Source: an uncultured Collinsella sp. (GTDB lineage Bacteria > Actinomycetota > Coriobacteriia > Coriobacteriales > Coriobacteriaceae). From it: a DNA stretch of 64,000 nucleotides. The notes under the pieces were generated by a model. That model worked only from the letters and a program-made list of their open reading frames with translations. It had not been told where the DNA came from and made no database searches. Position numbers and translations under genes: made by a program. Shown in pieces: positions 36,692 through 45,815 of this stretch; the first letter of the stretch is position 1, and each line of letters begins with the position of its first letter. The stretch lies in assembly GCA_934643145.1 (NCBI GenBank), contig CAKUBM010000008.1:1-64000 (forward strand), given 5' to 3'.

Positions 36692-38002
36692 ATGGACGAA
36701 CTATTTCACGTCAGCGAGCGCAAGTCCACAATCGGGACCGAACTCCGCGCTGGACTGACAACGTTCCTGGCGATGGCCTACATCATCGCCGTCAACCCCG
36801 CGGTGCTCTCGGGCGCCGGCATCGATGCGGGAGCGCTCGCTTGCGCCACCTGTCTGGGCGCTGGCATCATGACCATCTGCATGGGCATCTTCGCTAACCG
36901 CCCGCTCGCCTGCGCGTCGGGCTTAGGCGTCAACGCGATGATCGCTGGAATCACCACCACCGTCTGCGGCGGTGACTGGCACGTGGCCATGAGCGTCATC
37001 TTCCTTGAGGGCGTCGTCATCTTGCTGCTCGTGCTTTGTGGCCTGCGCGAGGCCATCATGGACGCCATCCCGGTTGTCCTGCGTCACGCCATCTCGGTGG
37101 GTCTGGGCCTGTTCATCGCCATGATTGGCCTGTGCGATGCCGGCATTATCACCGCCGGCGCCGGTACACTCGTCGGTCTGGGCGACATCACCTCCCCCAC
37201 ATTCATCGTCGGCATCATCTCCATCCTGGTGACAGTCGCCCTCGCCTGCCGCAACGTCCCCGGCTCGCTGCTCATCGGCATCGTCGTCGCCGTCATCGCC
37301 GGTATCCCCCTAGGTGTGACCCAGGCTCCGACCGGTATCATCGCCCCGCTCGACTTCTCGAGCATCGGTGGCCCCATCGCCGACGCCGGCGGCGTGCCCG
37401 CCATCGTCAAGGTCCTTACCGACCCCGCGCTCCTCGTCATCTCGTTCTCGCTGCTCATGAGTGACTTCTTCGACACCATGGGCACCGCGATGGCCGTGGC
37501 CAAGCAGGGCGAGTTCCTCACCGACGACGGCAACGTCGAGAATATCAAGGAGATCCTGATCGTCGACTCCGCCGCCGCTGCTGTGGGCGGTTTCATGGGC
37601 GTCTCCTCCATCACCACCTTCGTCGAGTCCACTTCCGGCGCCGCCGACGGTGGCCGCACGGGCCTCACCTCCGTCACCACCGGCGTGCTGTTCATCCTCG
37701 CCGCCTTCTTCTCCCCCGTCGTCTCCATCGTTTCCAGCGCCGCCACCTGCGGTGCCCTGGTCTACGTCGGCTACCTCATGATGAGCGAGGCCTCCGAGAT
37801 CGACTGGTCCGATGTCTCGCAGGGCTTCCCGGCGTTCATGATCGTCGCCGGCGTGCCCTTCACCTACTCCATCTCCGCCGGCATCGGCCTGGGCTTTATC
37901 GCCTACGTGGTCGTCGCGCTCTTTAAGGGCGAGGCCTCGAAGATCAAGCCGCTCATGTGGATTGCAGCCCTCGCCTTCCTCGTCTACTTCTTTGTGGCGT
38001 AA
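36692..38002 (+). CDS. NCS2-family purine permease (AzgA/PbuG type)
   Basis: 436 residues, about fourteen membrane segments. The SGLGVNAMIAG motif, the TTFLAMAYIIAVNP start and FFDTMGTAMAVAKQGEF are typical of the adenine/guanine/hypoxanthine permease branch. It imports a nucleobase with protons. ATG 36692 follows AAGGAAAGGG. A terminator is present after the gene. No purine riboswitch could be recognised in the ~180 bases upstream. Confidence 0.9.
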   Translation: MDELFHVSERKSTIGTELRAGLTTFLAMAYIIAVNPAVLSGAGIDAGALACATCLGAGIMTICMGIFANRPLACASGLGVNAMIAGITTTVCGGDWHVAMSVIFLEGVVILLLVLCGLREAIMDAIPVVLRHAISVGLGLFIAMIGLCDAGIITAGAGTLVGLGDITSPTFIVGIISILVTVALACRNVPGSLLIGIVVAVIAGIPLGVTQAPTGIIAPLDFSSIGGPIADAGGVPAIVKVLTDPALLVISFSLLMSDFFDTMGTAMAVAKQGEFLTDDGNVENIKEILIVDSAAAAVGGFMGVSSITTFVESTSGAADGGRTGLTSVTTGVLFILAAFFSPVVSIVSSAATCGALVYVGYLMMSEASEIDWSDVSQGFPAFMIVAGVPFTYSISAGIGLGFIAYVVVALFKGEASKIKPLMWIAALAFLVYFFVA

Positions 38003-38030
38003 CGGCAAAGCTGTCAAAGCAGAGCGCCAA

Positions 38031-38066
38031 AGCGCGGAGTCGCAGCAAGCGGCTCCGCGCTTTTCT
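38031..38066 (+). terminator. Terminator after the purine permease
   Basis: Arms AGCGCGGAGTCGC and GCGGCTCCGCGCT (one G-T pair) followed by TTTTCTTTT. Confidence 0.85.
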
Positions 38067-38209
38067 TTTAAAGCCAGGCAACGCATAGGCGCACGATGGA
38101 TTGCTTCCCGAGTTTTGGCCATTTTGCCCTCCAAACGGCACTACCGCCGGCAACATCCAGCAGATACGCTGAATCTAGTCGTATAGGCCCTATGAGAACG
38201 GGAGCAACC

Positions 38210-39994
38210 GTGGCAGCCTTGTTCACGACCCCCAAACGCAATGACACTACCGCCGGAACCCATGTTGCCGAACCCGACGTTCGCCGTCGCATAGGACTCG
38301 CGCACGGCAGCTGGCGCCGCGTGACGCGCCGCATCGTCGTGGGAGCCGTATGCGCGCTCACGGTAAGCTCGCTGCTCATGCCGAGCGTCTCGCTCGCAGC
38401 GGAATGGGTCAAGGTCGGCGGCAACAAGTACAACACCGCGGCGAGCGACGAAGCCGGTACCTGGTCGTGGGACGGCGCCGACGACTTGAAGCTCAACAAC
38501 TATAACGGCGGCGAGATCCAGGCCGCAGGCAAGCTCAACGTGAATTACTCGGGAACCAACATCGTCACTGCCGAATGGATCGAAAGCATCAACGTTTCTC
38601 ATGGCACTAACGAGAATGCCGAGCTCAATATCCAAGGCGACGAGGGCGGCACGCTCAGTGTGACATCTACTGAGGACGCTATCCTCTCCACGGGTAATAT
38701 CAACATCGACGGAGCCGGATCCGTCAACGCCACGAGCACTGGGTTTGATGCCATCAATGCCGGGGGTGATCTCGCTATCAAAGGTTCGGGCAACGTCAAC
38801 GCCACGGGTGCATCGGATGGCATCAGGGCAAACGGCAATATCACGATTGACGACAGCGGAGCCGTCACCGCCAGGGCTACCAAGGACAAGGGTATTGGAA
38901 CCGACAAGAACCTCACCATCAAGGGTGGCGGGACGGTCGAGGCAAGCTCAGCCGATGGTGAGGCCCTTTGGAGCGGCGGCAATATCAACATCTCGGACGG
39001 CAGCCAGGTCAAGGCAAGCTCCGAGAAAGACGCTGCCGTCGAGGCCAAGGGCAGCCTCGCAGCCACAAACGCCTCCCTCAACGTAAACGGTGTTGAATAT
39101 GGCGTCTATGCCCACAAGGGCATCACCCTCGATCATGCAAACGTGACGGTCCGTACAAGTAAAGGCAGATACGGTGGCGCCAACGCCCTCTTCACCTACC
39201 AGGACGACATCGTCGTCAAGAACGGCTCCACCGTGGACGCGTTTGCGGAAGGCGAGGTTTCGGCTGCATTCTCCACCAGAAACGATCGACCCAACGAGAA
39301 GGGCGGCCACATCTACATCAGCGACTCCGTTGTCAAGGCCATAGCCCGCTATGTCGAGAACGGCGACGGCCCCATCCCCTACAGCGAAAACCAAGATGGC
39401 GAGACGAGGCGCGAACCCCAAGGCGAGAACATCGGCATCATCGCCCAGACCAGCGAGGGCGTCACACCCGCAGTCATCTCGATCATCCGCAGCAAGGTAA
39501 CGGCCGAAGGAGATACAGCGGCAATCTTTGCCCGTGCCATGAGCGCTGACGGCAAGACAATCGGCACCATCAAGATTGAGAACGCCGCCATCCAGACGCC
39601 CGAAGGCGGCAAGGTCATTGACTATCGCAAGCTCCGTGACGGCATCTACGAGGCAGGCCAAGCCATCGGCACGGGCGACGCCACGGTCGACTCCCTCTAT
39701 ATCAAAGCAGTCGCCAAAAGCACGACCACCGCACCTCCCGAGGTAGCCAAGCCGGAAGACCCCAAGCCCGACGAGACCAAGCCCGCAGAAAGCAAGCCCG
39801 CGGAGTCCAAGCAGAACCCCAAGCCTGAGGGCTCAAAGCCGACCAAGACCGTTGCGGCTTCAACCACGAAAGCCAAGACTACCGGCGTGCTCGCGGCAAC
39901 CGGCGACACCTCGGGTGCGGCCATCGTGGCAACCGTCCTTGCGGGAACAGCCGCTATCGCGGCAGGCACCATGGTGAGCCGCAAGCGCTCATAG
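38210..39994 (+). CDS. Cell-wall-anchored surface protein with beta-helix-type repeats
   Basis: 594 residues. A long basic signal peptide (hydrophobic core ~40-62, cleavage near SLAAEW) leads to ~270 residues of repeats in which units such as GNINIDGAGSVNATS, GDLAIKGSGNVNATG, GNITIDDSGAVTARA, KNLTIKGGGTVEASS and GNINISDGSQVKASS recur every ~28 residues, a right-handed beta-helix pattern. A Pro/Lys/Glu spacer precedes the sorting signal LAATGD, a hydrophobic helix and the tail SRKRS. Sortase would anchor it at the LAxTG-like site. GTG 38210 (GGGAG upstream) is used; ATG 38192 is an alternative. Ligand unknown. Confidence 0.85.
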   Translation: MAALFTTPKRNDTTAGTHVAEPDVRRRIGLAHGSWRRVTRRIVVGAVCALTVSSLLMPSVSLAAEWVKVGGNKYNTAASDEAGTWSWDGADDLKLNNYNGGEIQAAGKLNVNYSGTNIVTAEWIESINVSHGTNENAELNIQGDEGGTLSVTSTEDAILSTGNINIDGAGSVNATSTGFDAINAGGDLAIKGSGNVNATGASDGIRANGNITIDDSGAVTARATKDKGIGTDKNLTIKGGGTVEASSADGEALWSGGNINISDGSQVKASSEKDAAVEAKGSLAATNASLNVNGVEYGVYAHKGITLDHANVTVRTSKGRYGGANALFTYQDDIVVKNGSTVDAFAEGEVSAAFSTRNDRPNEKGGHIYISDSVVKAIARYVENGDGPIPYSENQDGETRREPQGENIGIIAQTSEGVTPAVISIIRSKVTAEGDTAAIFARAMSADGKTIGTIKIENAAIQTPEGGKVIDYRKLRDGIYEAGQAIGTGDATVDSLYIKAVAKSTTTAPPEVAKPEDPKPDETKPAESKPAESKQNPKPEGSKPTKTVAASTTKAKTTGVLAATGDTSGAAIVATVLAGTAAIAAGTMVSRKRS

Positions 39995-40060
39995 ACAGCT
40001 TTGACCTTTAACGCACGGGACGGCACCCACAGAAGTGCTAGCCTGCACACCGTTTAGCAA

Positions 40061-40098
40061 CGCCACCGCCAAGCTCCCCTCCGGCGGTGGCGTTTTTC
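40061..40098 (+). terminator. Terminator after the surface protein gene
   Basis: Perfect arms CGCCACCGCC and GGCGGTGGCG followed by five T residues. Confidence 0.9.
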
Positions 40099-40206
40099 AT
40101 TTGCGTCCGCGCGGCGCACGCGAATGTTCTTGATGCTGTCCAACCGGCATACGCTGGCGTGCGACAATTGAGGCTGCCGATATCACAACACTGAGAGAAG
40201 CCCGTC

Positions 40207-40872
40207 ATGGAAGCGCATCAAAAGCAGATAACCGTTTATTCGAATCATACGGAAAGCGCGCCTGTCATCTACCTTCCTGTGGTCGTGGGCGACGGCAGCG
40301 AGGTTTATGAGTGTTGCCGAGAGCTCGACTGTCCGCCATTCACCCTCGTCACCATTGGCGGGCTCGATTGGAATCGCGAGCTGAGCCCCTGGGCATGCGA
40401 TGGAACTGTACGCGATGCTGAGCCTTTCGGCGGTCAGGCTGCCAGTTTTCTTGATGAGTTGCTGAGCCAGATAATCCAGCAGGTCGAGTCATCGCTTCCC
40501 CAGCCGCCCGTTTGGCGCGGCATTGCCGGTTACTCGCTCGCAGGCCTTTTCGCGCTTTGGGCCCTCTGGCAAACCAACGCCTTTGACCGCGCCGCGAGCG
40601 CATCGGGGTCGCTGTGGTTTCCCCACTTTGTCGATCGTGCCAGCACGGAGCCGTTTGTCAGCAACCCGCAAGCCGTCTACCTGTCGCTCGGTAAAAAGGA
40701 AACCAAGACGCCCAACCGCATGATGCGACACGTGCTCGACGACACGCGCGCGATGGAAGAGTTACTCGTCGAGCGTGGCATTCCAACAACGCTGGAGATC
40801 AACCCCGGCAATCATTTTGCGCAAACCGACTTGCGCATGGCCCGCGGCATCCACTGGATACTGACACATTAA
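40207..40872 (+). CDS. Alpha/beta-hydrolase esterase
   Basis: 221 residues. The nucleophile elbow is GYSLAG (~residue 110) and a terminal His lies in PGNHFAQ. The fold and spacing resemble the esterase D/enterochelin-esterase-like group. No signal peptide, so cytoplasmic. Substrate unknown; an Asp in the KKETKTP region could be the acid. ATG 40207 has GAGAAGC upstream. Followed by a strong bidirectional terminator. Confidence 0.8.
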   Translation: MEAHQKQITVYSNHTESAPVIYLPVVVGDGSEVYECCRELDCPPFTLVTIGGLDWNRELSPWACDGTVRDAEPFGGQAASFLDELLSQIIQQVESSLPQPPVWRGIAGYSLAGLFALWALWQTNAFDRAASASGSLWFPHFVDRASTEPFVSNPQAVYLSLGKKETKTPNRMMRHVLDDTRAMEELLVERGIPTTLEINPGNHFAQTDLRMARGIHWILTH

Positions 40873-40908
40873 AAATGGCGCCCACGTGTACGCATGGGCG
40901 CCATTTTT
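40871..40908. terminator. Bidirectional terminator
   Basis: Perfect 14-base arms (AAAAATGGCGCCCA at 40871-40884 and its complement at 40895-40908), between the convergent esterase and uracil permease genes. Confidence 0.92.
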
Positions 40909-40929
40909 TGATGTAGCTGGACACAGCTG

Positions 40930-42264
40930 TTACTCAGCAGCTTCCTCGAGCTCAGAAACATCGAACTCAAAGTCGTTACCGGGCAGGATTGCGTTGAGAA
41001 CAATACCCACCAGCGAGCCCACGGCGAGGCCCGAAAGCGAGATCGTCACGCCGCCCAGCTCCAACACGATGGCGCCAGCAGTGCTGTAGGCAATGCCGAG
41101 CGAGAGAACGAGCACCAGCGCTGCCACCAGCACGTTGCGGTTGTTCTGGAAATCGACCTGGTTCTCGATGAGGTTGCGAACACCCACGGCGCTGATCATG
41201 CCGTAGAGCACGAGCGACACGCCGCCGATGACGCACGCCGGCATGGCGGCGATGACTGCAGCGAACTTGGGGCAGAACGAAAGCACGATGGCGCAGCACG
41301 CGGCAATGCGGATCACGCGCGGGTCGAACACGCGCGTCAGGGCGAGCACGCCAGTGTTCTCGCCATAGGTGGTGTTTGCCGGAGCACCAAAGAGCGAGGC
41401 CAGGATCGTGGCAAGGCCATCACCGAGCAGCGTGCGATGCAGGCCAGGATCGGCGATGTAGTTGCGCTCGCAGGTAGAGCCGATAGCCGAGATGTCGCCA
41501 ATATGCTCGATCATGGTCGCGAAGGCCAGCGGCATGATGGTGATGATGGCCGTCGTGGCAAGACCGCTATCGAACTGCGGACCAAAGAGCGCGAACACGG
41601 TGTTGTCCCATACAATGGGCAGGCCGACCCACGGAGCGGCCGCAACGCCCGAAAAATCAACTTCGCCCAGTGCTGCCGCAACGGCATAGCTCACCACGAC
41701 ACCCAGCAAAATCGGCACGATCTTGACCATGCCACGGCCCCAGATGTTGCAGATCACGATGACGGCCACAGCAACCACAGCGACAAGCCAGTTGGTCTGG
41801 CAGTTGGCGATGGCAGAGCTCGCCAAGATCAAGCCGATGGAAATAACGATGGGACCAGTCACCACCGGCGGGAAGAAACGCATGACACGCTTGGCGCCAA
41901 AGGCGCGGAACAGGGCCGCAAGCACCGGATAGAGCAGGCCTGCACAAGCTACGCCCAGGCAAGCGTAGGGCAAAAGCTCGGCCTCGCCGTTGGGCGCAAT
42001 GGCGGCATAACCCGCGATAAAGGCAAACGAGGAGCCCAGGAACGCGGGCACCTTACCGCGCGATAGAAAATGAAACAGCAGCGTGCCGATGCCGGCGAAC
42101 AGAAGCGTCGCCGAAACGGAAAGGCCGGTGAGCACGGGCACGAGCACCGTGGCTCCGAACATCGCAAACATGTGTTGCAAACCCAACACAAACATGCGCG
42201 GGCGGCCGAGCGACGATGCATCGTAGATGGCATCGGTGACGGCGGGCGTCGAAGACTGGGACAT
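40930..42264 (-). CDS. uraA: Uracil/xanthine permease (NCS2 family, UraA type)
   Basis: 444 residues with fourteen membrane segments. Family landmarks are QHMFAMFGATVLVP near the start and the half-helix region TYGENTGVLALTRV, matching uracil permeases. It imports uracil with protons. ATG 42264 has AAAGGAC upstream; the longer frame overlapping the next gene's end lacks a ribosome site. C-terminal residues are acidic (VSELEEAAE). No clear pyr attenuator was seen in the short upstream gap. Confidence 0.88.
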   Translation of the reverse strand: MSQSSTPAVTDAIYDASSLGRPRMFVLGLQHMFAMFGATVLVPVLTGLSVSATLLFAGIGTLLFHFLSRGKVPAFLGSSFAFIAGYAAIAPNGEAELLPYACLGVACAGLLYPVLAALFRAFGAKRVMRFFPPVVTGPIVISIGLILASSAIANCQTNWLVAVVAVAVIVICNIWGRGMVKIVPILLGVVVSYAVAAALGEVDFSGVAAAPWVGLPIVWDNTVFALFGPQFDSGLATTAIITIMPLAFATMIEHIGDISAIGSTCERNYIADPGLHRTLLGDGLATILASLFGAPANTTYGENTGVLALTRVFDPRVIRIAACCAIVLSFCPKFAAVIAAMPACVIGGVSLVLYGMISAVGVRNLIENQVDFQNNRNVLVAALVLVLSLGIAYSTAGAIVLELGGVTISLSGLAVGSLVGIVLNAILPGNDFEFDVSELEEAAE

Positions 42265-42386
42265 GGAAGTCCTTTCGAATGGAAGGGCGATCAGGCATAT
42301 CGGATAACCTGCCCGAACGATACGATCCGAACCATTGTACGTGATACTCAATGCCTCGCACGCGCCGTCACCTGCGAACGGTAGCG

Positions 42387-43520
42387 TTACTTCCAGACGC
42401 GCTCGGCAATACGCCTGACCAGCGCAATCTTTGCCCACTGCTCGTCCTCGGTCAGCTTATTGCCAATCTCGCAGCTGGCAAAGCCACACTGCGGAGACAG
42501 ATACAGGTTCTCGAGCGGCACGTACTTTGCCGCCTCGCGGATGCGCTCGACGATAACATCCTCGTTCTCGAGCTCTGCCGCCTTGGTGGTCACCAAGCCC
42601 AGCACGACCTTCTTGCCGGGAGCAACGTACTTGAGCGGCTCAAAACCACCGGCGCGGGGCGTGTCGAACTCCAGATAGAACGCGTCAACGTCCTCATGCG
42701 CAAACAGGTACGGCGCGATGGGGTCGTAGCCGCCCTCAAAAGCGTAGGTGGAGTGGTAGTTGCCGCGGCATACGTGCGTGTTGATGACCAGATCGTCGGG
42801 CTTGTCCGCGATGGCGGCGTTGTTGAGCGCCACGCCCAGCTCGCTCACCTTTTGCAGGTCGACCGGGCTCATGCCGGTTTTGGCGACAAAATCGGTATCG
42901 CAGTAGATACCCCAGGTGCAGTCATCGAACTGGATGTTGCGGCAACCCGCAGCGTACAGGTCGGCAATCACGGTGCGATAGGCAGCCGCGATGGCATCGG
43001 CGAGTTCCTCGTCGGTCTTATAGACAGCGCGCAGGCTCTCCTGCTGACCATCGCAGCGATCGAGCGTGACCTCAGAGAACGTCTGGATCGGCGCCGGAAT
43101 GGTCTGGCGTGCGACCTGGCCCTCGCCCTCGAGGGCTTTGACAAACTTAAAGTGTGCAACGAACGGATGGTTCTCGCCGCTAATGGGACCAGTCACCACG
43201 GCAGTGTCGGCGGTAGTCTCCTCATCGTGGAACATGTAGCCCGTGCGCGAGGCGCGGCGCTCAATGCCGTTGAGTCCCCACATAAAATCGAGATGCCAGT
43301 AGCTGCGGCGAAACTCGCCATCGGTGATCACTTGCAAGCCAGCGGCCTTTTGCTTAGCCACCAAATCGCGAATGGCCTCGTCCTCGACGGCCTTAAGGCC
43401 GGCGGCGTCAAGTTTGCCCGCGGCATAGGCGGCACGCGCATCCTTAACAGCTTGCGGACGAAGAAAGCTGCCGACGATATCGGCGCGAAACGGCGCGTTC
43501 GGTTGAATCGAAGTGCTCAT
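42387..43520 (-). CDS. MetE-like methionine synthase, single catalytic domain
   Basis: 377 residues, equivalent to the C-terminal half of cobalamin-independent methionine synthase (YxjG/YxjH group). The zinc ligands are seen in NTHVCRGN (His, Cys) and the second Cys in LSPQCGF; DGEFRRSYWH is the family N-terminal motif. It likely methylates homocysteine, using a donor other than the polyglutamylated folate of full-length MetE. ATG 43520 has AAGGGAGA upstream. LysR gene lies upstream on the same strand; two palindromes in the gap are likely operators. Confidence 0.85.
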   Translation of the reverse strand: MSTSIQPNAPFRADIVGSFLRPQAVKDARAAYAAGKLDAAGLKAVEDEAIRDLVAKQKAAGLQVITDGEFRRSYWHLDFMWGLNGIERRASRTGYMFHDEETTADTAVVTGPISGENHPFVAHFKFVKALEGEGQVARQTIPAPIQTFSEVTLDRCDGQQESLRAVYKTDEELADAIAAAYRTVIADLYAAGCRNIQFDDCTWGIYCDTDFVAKTGMSPVDLQKVSELGVALNNAAIADKPDDLVINTHVCRGNYHSTYAFEGGYDPIAPYLFAHEDVDAFYLEFDTPRAGGFEPLKYVAPGKKVVLGLVTTKAAELENEDVIVERIREAAKYVPLENLYLSPQCGFASCEIGNKLTEDEQWAKIALVRRIAERVWK

Positions 43521-43560
43521 AGATATCTCCCTTTGCATTGGTTGCTTTACTGGGACAGAG

Positions 43561-43629
43561 TATGAGCGCTCATATGGCCATCGTAAAATATACGTTTATA
43601 ACAGTTTGATATAGATGATTCCTATATCA
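43561..43629. promoter_or_regulatory. Palindromes upstream of the MetE-like gene
   Basis: TATGAGCGCTCATA (43561-43574) is a perfect 14-base palindrome, and TGATATAG/CTATATCA (43607-43629) is an 8-base inverted repeat around a 7-base spacer with the T-N11-A arrangement of LysR boxes. Both lie 40-110 bases before the ATG. Confidence 0.5.
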
Positions 43630-43675
43630 GGCTGGACTGCCATAAAGAAATTTGACCCGCGCGGAGCACAGCAGC

Positions 43676-44572
43676 CTAGATGTGCTGACGAATCGCCTCG
43701 ATATAGGCCCGGCCGTAGCGGGTGAGCGTCGTGTTCTTGCGCGTGATAATACCGATCTCCATATACTCGTCCACATCGAGCGGAATCGAGATAATGCCAG
43801 GGCCGTTGAGCTCGTGACTGATCACGCCCGAGCACACGGTGTAGCCGTTGAGTCCCATGGCCAAATTGAACAACGTCGCACGGTCGCGCACGCGGATGTT
43901 CTTGCGGCGCTCAAACGTCGAGGTCAGCTCCTCGGAATAATAGAACGAGTTATAGCTTCCCTGCTCATAGGACAGGAACGGGTAATCTTCCAGATCCTCG
44001 AGCGTTACGCGGGAGCGGCCCGCCAGCGGATGCTCGGCACACACGAAAACGTGCGGCGCGGCGCAGAAGAGCCCTTCGAATACGAGCTCGTTGGCCGCCA
44101 GCATGCGCTCGATAACCTCGCGATTGTGCTCGGACAGGTACAGGATGCCCAGCTCGCTTTTCATGTGCGCAACGTCTTCGATAATCTCGTGGGTCTGCTC
44201 CTCGCGCAGGGTAAAATCGTAGCGCGCGGCATCGAACTCGCGGATCACGTCGACAAACGCATTGACGGCAAAGGAATAATGCTGGCAGCTCACGCTAAAA
44301 TGCGGCACCTGCTCGGACGCACCTTTATATTTGTCCTCGAGCAGATCGGCCTGATCGAGCACCTGGCGCGCGTAGCCCAAAAAGGTCTCACCCTCCTCGG
44401 ACACGATAACGCCCTTGTTGGTGCGCTCAAAGATGTGCACGCCCATCTCGTTTTCGAGCTCGCGGATCGATGCAGTGATCGAAGGCTGCGACACAAAGAG
44501 CCGACGCGAGGCCTCGGTGATGCTGCCGCATTCGGCAACCTTAACGACATACCTGAGCTGCTGGAGCTTCAT
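43676..44572 (-). CDS. LysR-family transcriptional regulator
   Basis: 298 residues. Winged helix MKLQQLRYVVKVAECGSI-like with the recognition helix SQPSITASIRELE, followed by a CysB/CysL-like effector domain (FSVSCQHYSFAVNAFV). The neighbouring MetE-like gene and palindromes suggest control of methionine or sulfur metabolism; this is context inference. ATG 44572 has GGGAGG six bases upstream, 10 bases after the HAD phosphatase stop, so the two may share a message. Confidence 0.88.
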   Translation of the reverse strand: MKLQQLRYVVKVAECGSITEASRRLFVSQPSITASIRELENEMGVHIFERTNKGVIVSEEGETFLGYARQVLDQADLLEDKYKGASEQVPHFSVSCQHYSFAVNAFVDVIREFDAARYDFTLREEQTHEIIEDVAHMKSELGILYLSEHNREVIERMLAANELVFEGLFCAAPHVFVCAEHPLAGRSRVTLEDLEDYPFLSYEQGSYNSFYYSEELTSTFERRKNIRVRDRATLFNLAMGLNGYTVCSGVISHELNGPGIISIPLDVDEYMEIGIITRKNTTLTRYGRAYIEAIRQHI

Positions 44573-44582
44573 AGTGGCCTCC

Positions 44583-45491
44583 CTAGGCGTTCGCGACGCG
44601 CGGACCCGCCGCATCTGCCTGGCGCATAAACGGCGGCATCTCCCCCGTCGCGGCGCAGGCGGCAATCTGGTGCAGAGCCTTGGCAACTGCATCGTCCGCC
44701 GCGGCACCGATATGCCAGCGCGCCGCAGCCGTGACGGCCTCGTTGGCGTTGGCGACTGCAACGGAGTTGGGGACGGCATCAATCATGGGCAGGTCGTTAT
44801 CGGAGTCGCCGAACACGGCCACCTCGTCGGGCGTAAGGCCCAGAGCGCGCGCCAGTTCCAGCGCCGCGCAGCCCTTGTCCCAACCGGCCGGAAGAATGTC
44901 GAACAGGCGCACGCGATTGTTGGGGAACACAAGCGAGAGCTCTGGCACCTCGGCAGCAACGCGCTCACGTAGCTCGGCGAGCTCCTCACGCGAGCGGGCG
45001 CTCCAGATGTTCGCCTTGTAAATTGGAGCGTTGTCGATCGACGGACGGCACGGGGCCTCTTCGCCCTTGAGCCACGCGTTTCCGCCCGACTCCATGGCGC
45101 GGCGCACGCGCTCGGGGTCGCTCGTCACGCAATAGGCGTCGTTGTCCCAAAAGTCATCACCCAGGCTGTAGACCTTTAGATACGTATCGTCGGTCTCTTG
45201 CTCAAGGTAGTCGGCCAGGCGCATCAGGGCGTCGTTGTCGGTTGCGCGCGATGCGACCACCTCGCCGTCGACAAACATCACCTGCCCGTTGCAAAACGCA
45301 CCGGTCGAGAAGCACTCGGAGCGATTGCGGAACATCCAGCCCATCGCGGACGGCTGACGGCCCGAAACCGGGCCAAAATGCAGGCCCGCTGCCTGCATAG
45401 CATGAATGCCATCGATGGCATAGTCGCTGGCGCCGTCTTGTCCAGCGGGAATCAGCGTATCGTCCATATCGGTCAGCACAAGTTTAATCAT
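44583..45491 (-). CDS. HAD-superfamily (Cof-type) phosphatase
   Basis: 302 residues, HAD type IIB. Motif I is DMDDTLIP (nucleophile Asp), motif II GPVSGR, motif III lysine in AGWDKGCA and motif IV FGDSDNDLPM. The large C2 cap between motifs II and III is present. Such enzymes dephosphorylate sugar phosphates or cofactor intermediates; the substrate is not evident. ATG 45491 has GAGGGGA upstream. C-terminal ~20 residues look unstructured. Confidence 0.9.
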   Translation of the reverse strand: MIKLVLTDMDDTLIPAGQDGASDYAIDGIHAMQAAGLHFGPVSGRQPSAMGWMFRNRSECFSTGAFCNGQVMFVDGEVVASRATDNDALMRLADYLEQETDDTYLKVYSLGDDFWDNDAYCVTSDPERVRRAMESGGNAWLKGEEAPCRPSIDNAPIYKANIWSARSREELAELRERVAAEVPELSLVFPNNRVRLFDILPAGWDKGCAALELARALGLTPDEVAVFGDSDNDLPMIDAVPNSVAVANANEAVTAAARWHIGAAADDAVAKALHQIAACAATGEMPPFMRQADAAGPRVANA

Positions 45492-45530
45492 AGGGTCCCC
45501 TCGGTCATTCTCATCCCGTCTATTGTACCG

Positions 45531-45632
45531 ACCTGCCAAAAAGGGACAGGTTTATTTTGGCAGGTTTTATCTGGGAAAACGCATCGCCCCAGTTGGTACC
45601 TGCCAAAATAAACCTGACCCTTTTTGGCAGGT
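45531..45632. repeat. Family A palindromic elements, inverted pair
   Basis: Two 35-base copies face each other: 45531-45565 (plus) and 45598-45632 (minus), complementary at 34 of 35 positions. Each is itself a hairpin with CCTGCCAAAA/TTTTGGCAGG arms. The left copy carries the TTTATCTGGG tail. They lie between the HAD gene start and the thiamine riboswitch, which together occupy the 45492-45815 gap. Confidence 0.88.
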
Positions 45633-45661
45633 GCGCTAGTATAGGGGACAACAGATTCGAT

Positions 45662-45753
45662 GCGGGAGTGCCGGCGGTGCAAACCACAAGGCTGAGAGGG
45701 CAATGGGCCCAATCCTTTGAACCTGTCAGTTAATGCTGGCGTAGGGAGCATGC
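45662..45753 (+). ncRNA. TPP riboswitch (THI element)
   Basis: The conserved core is clear: GGCTGAGAGGG at 45690-45700, CCTTTGAACCTG at 45714-45725, and TAATGCTGGCGTAGGGAGCA at 45731-45750, with the closing stem GCGGGAGTGCC on the 5' side. It senses thiamine pyrophosphate and controls thiM and the genes behind it through the adjacent terminator. Confidence 0.95.
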
Positions 45754-45763
45754 CGCCTTTACA

Positions 45764-45793
45764 GGGGCGCTGTCTATGCACAGCGCCCCTTTT
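45764..45793 (+). terminator. Riboswitch-controlled terminator
   Basis: Perfect arms GGGGCGCTGT and ACAGCGCCCC around a 6-base loop, then TTTT. It sits 11 bases behind the TPP riboswitch and 22 bases before thiM, so it is the expression platform. Confidence 0.85.
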
Positions 45794-45815
45794 CTATGCC
45801 AAGGAGGCATGTGCA

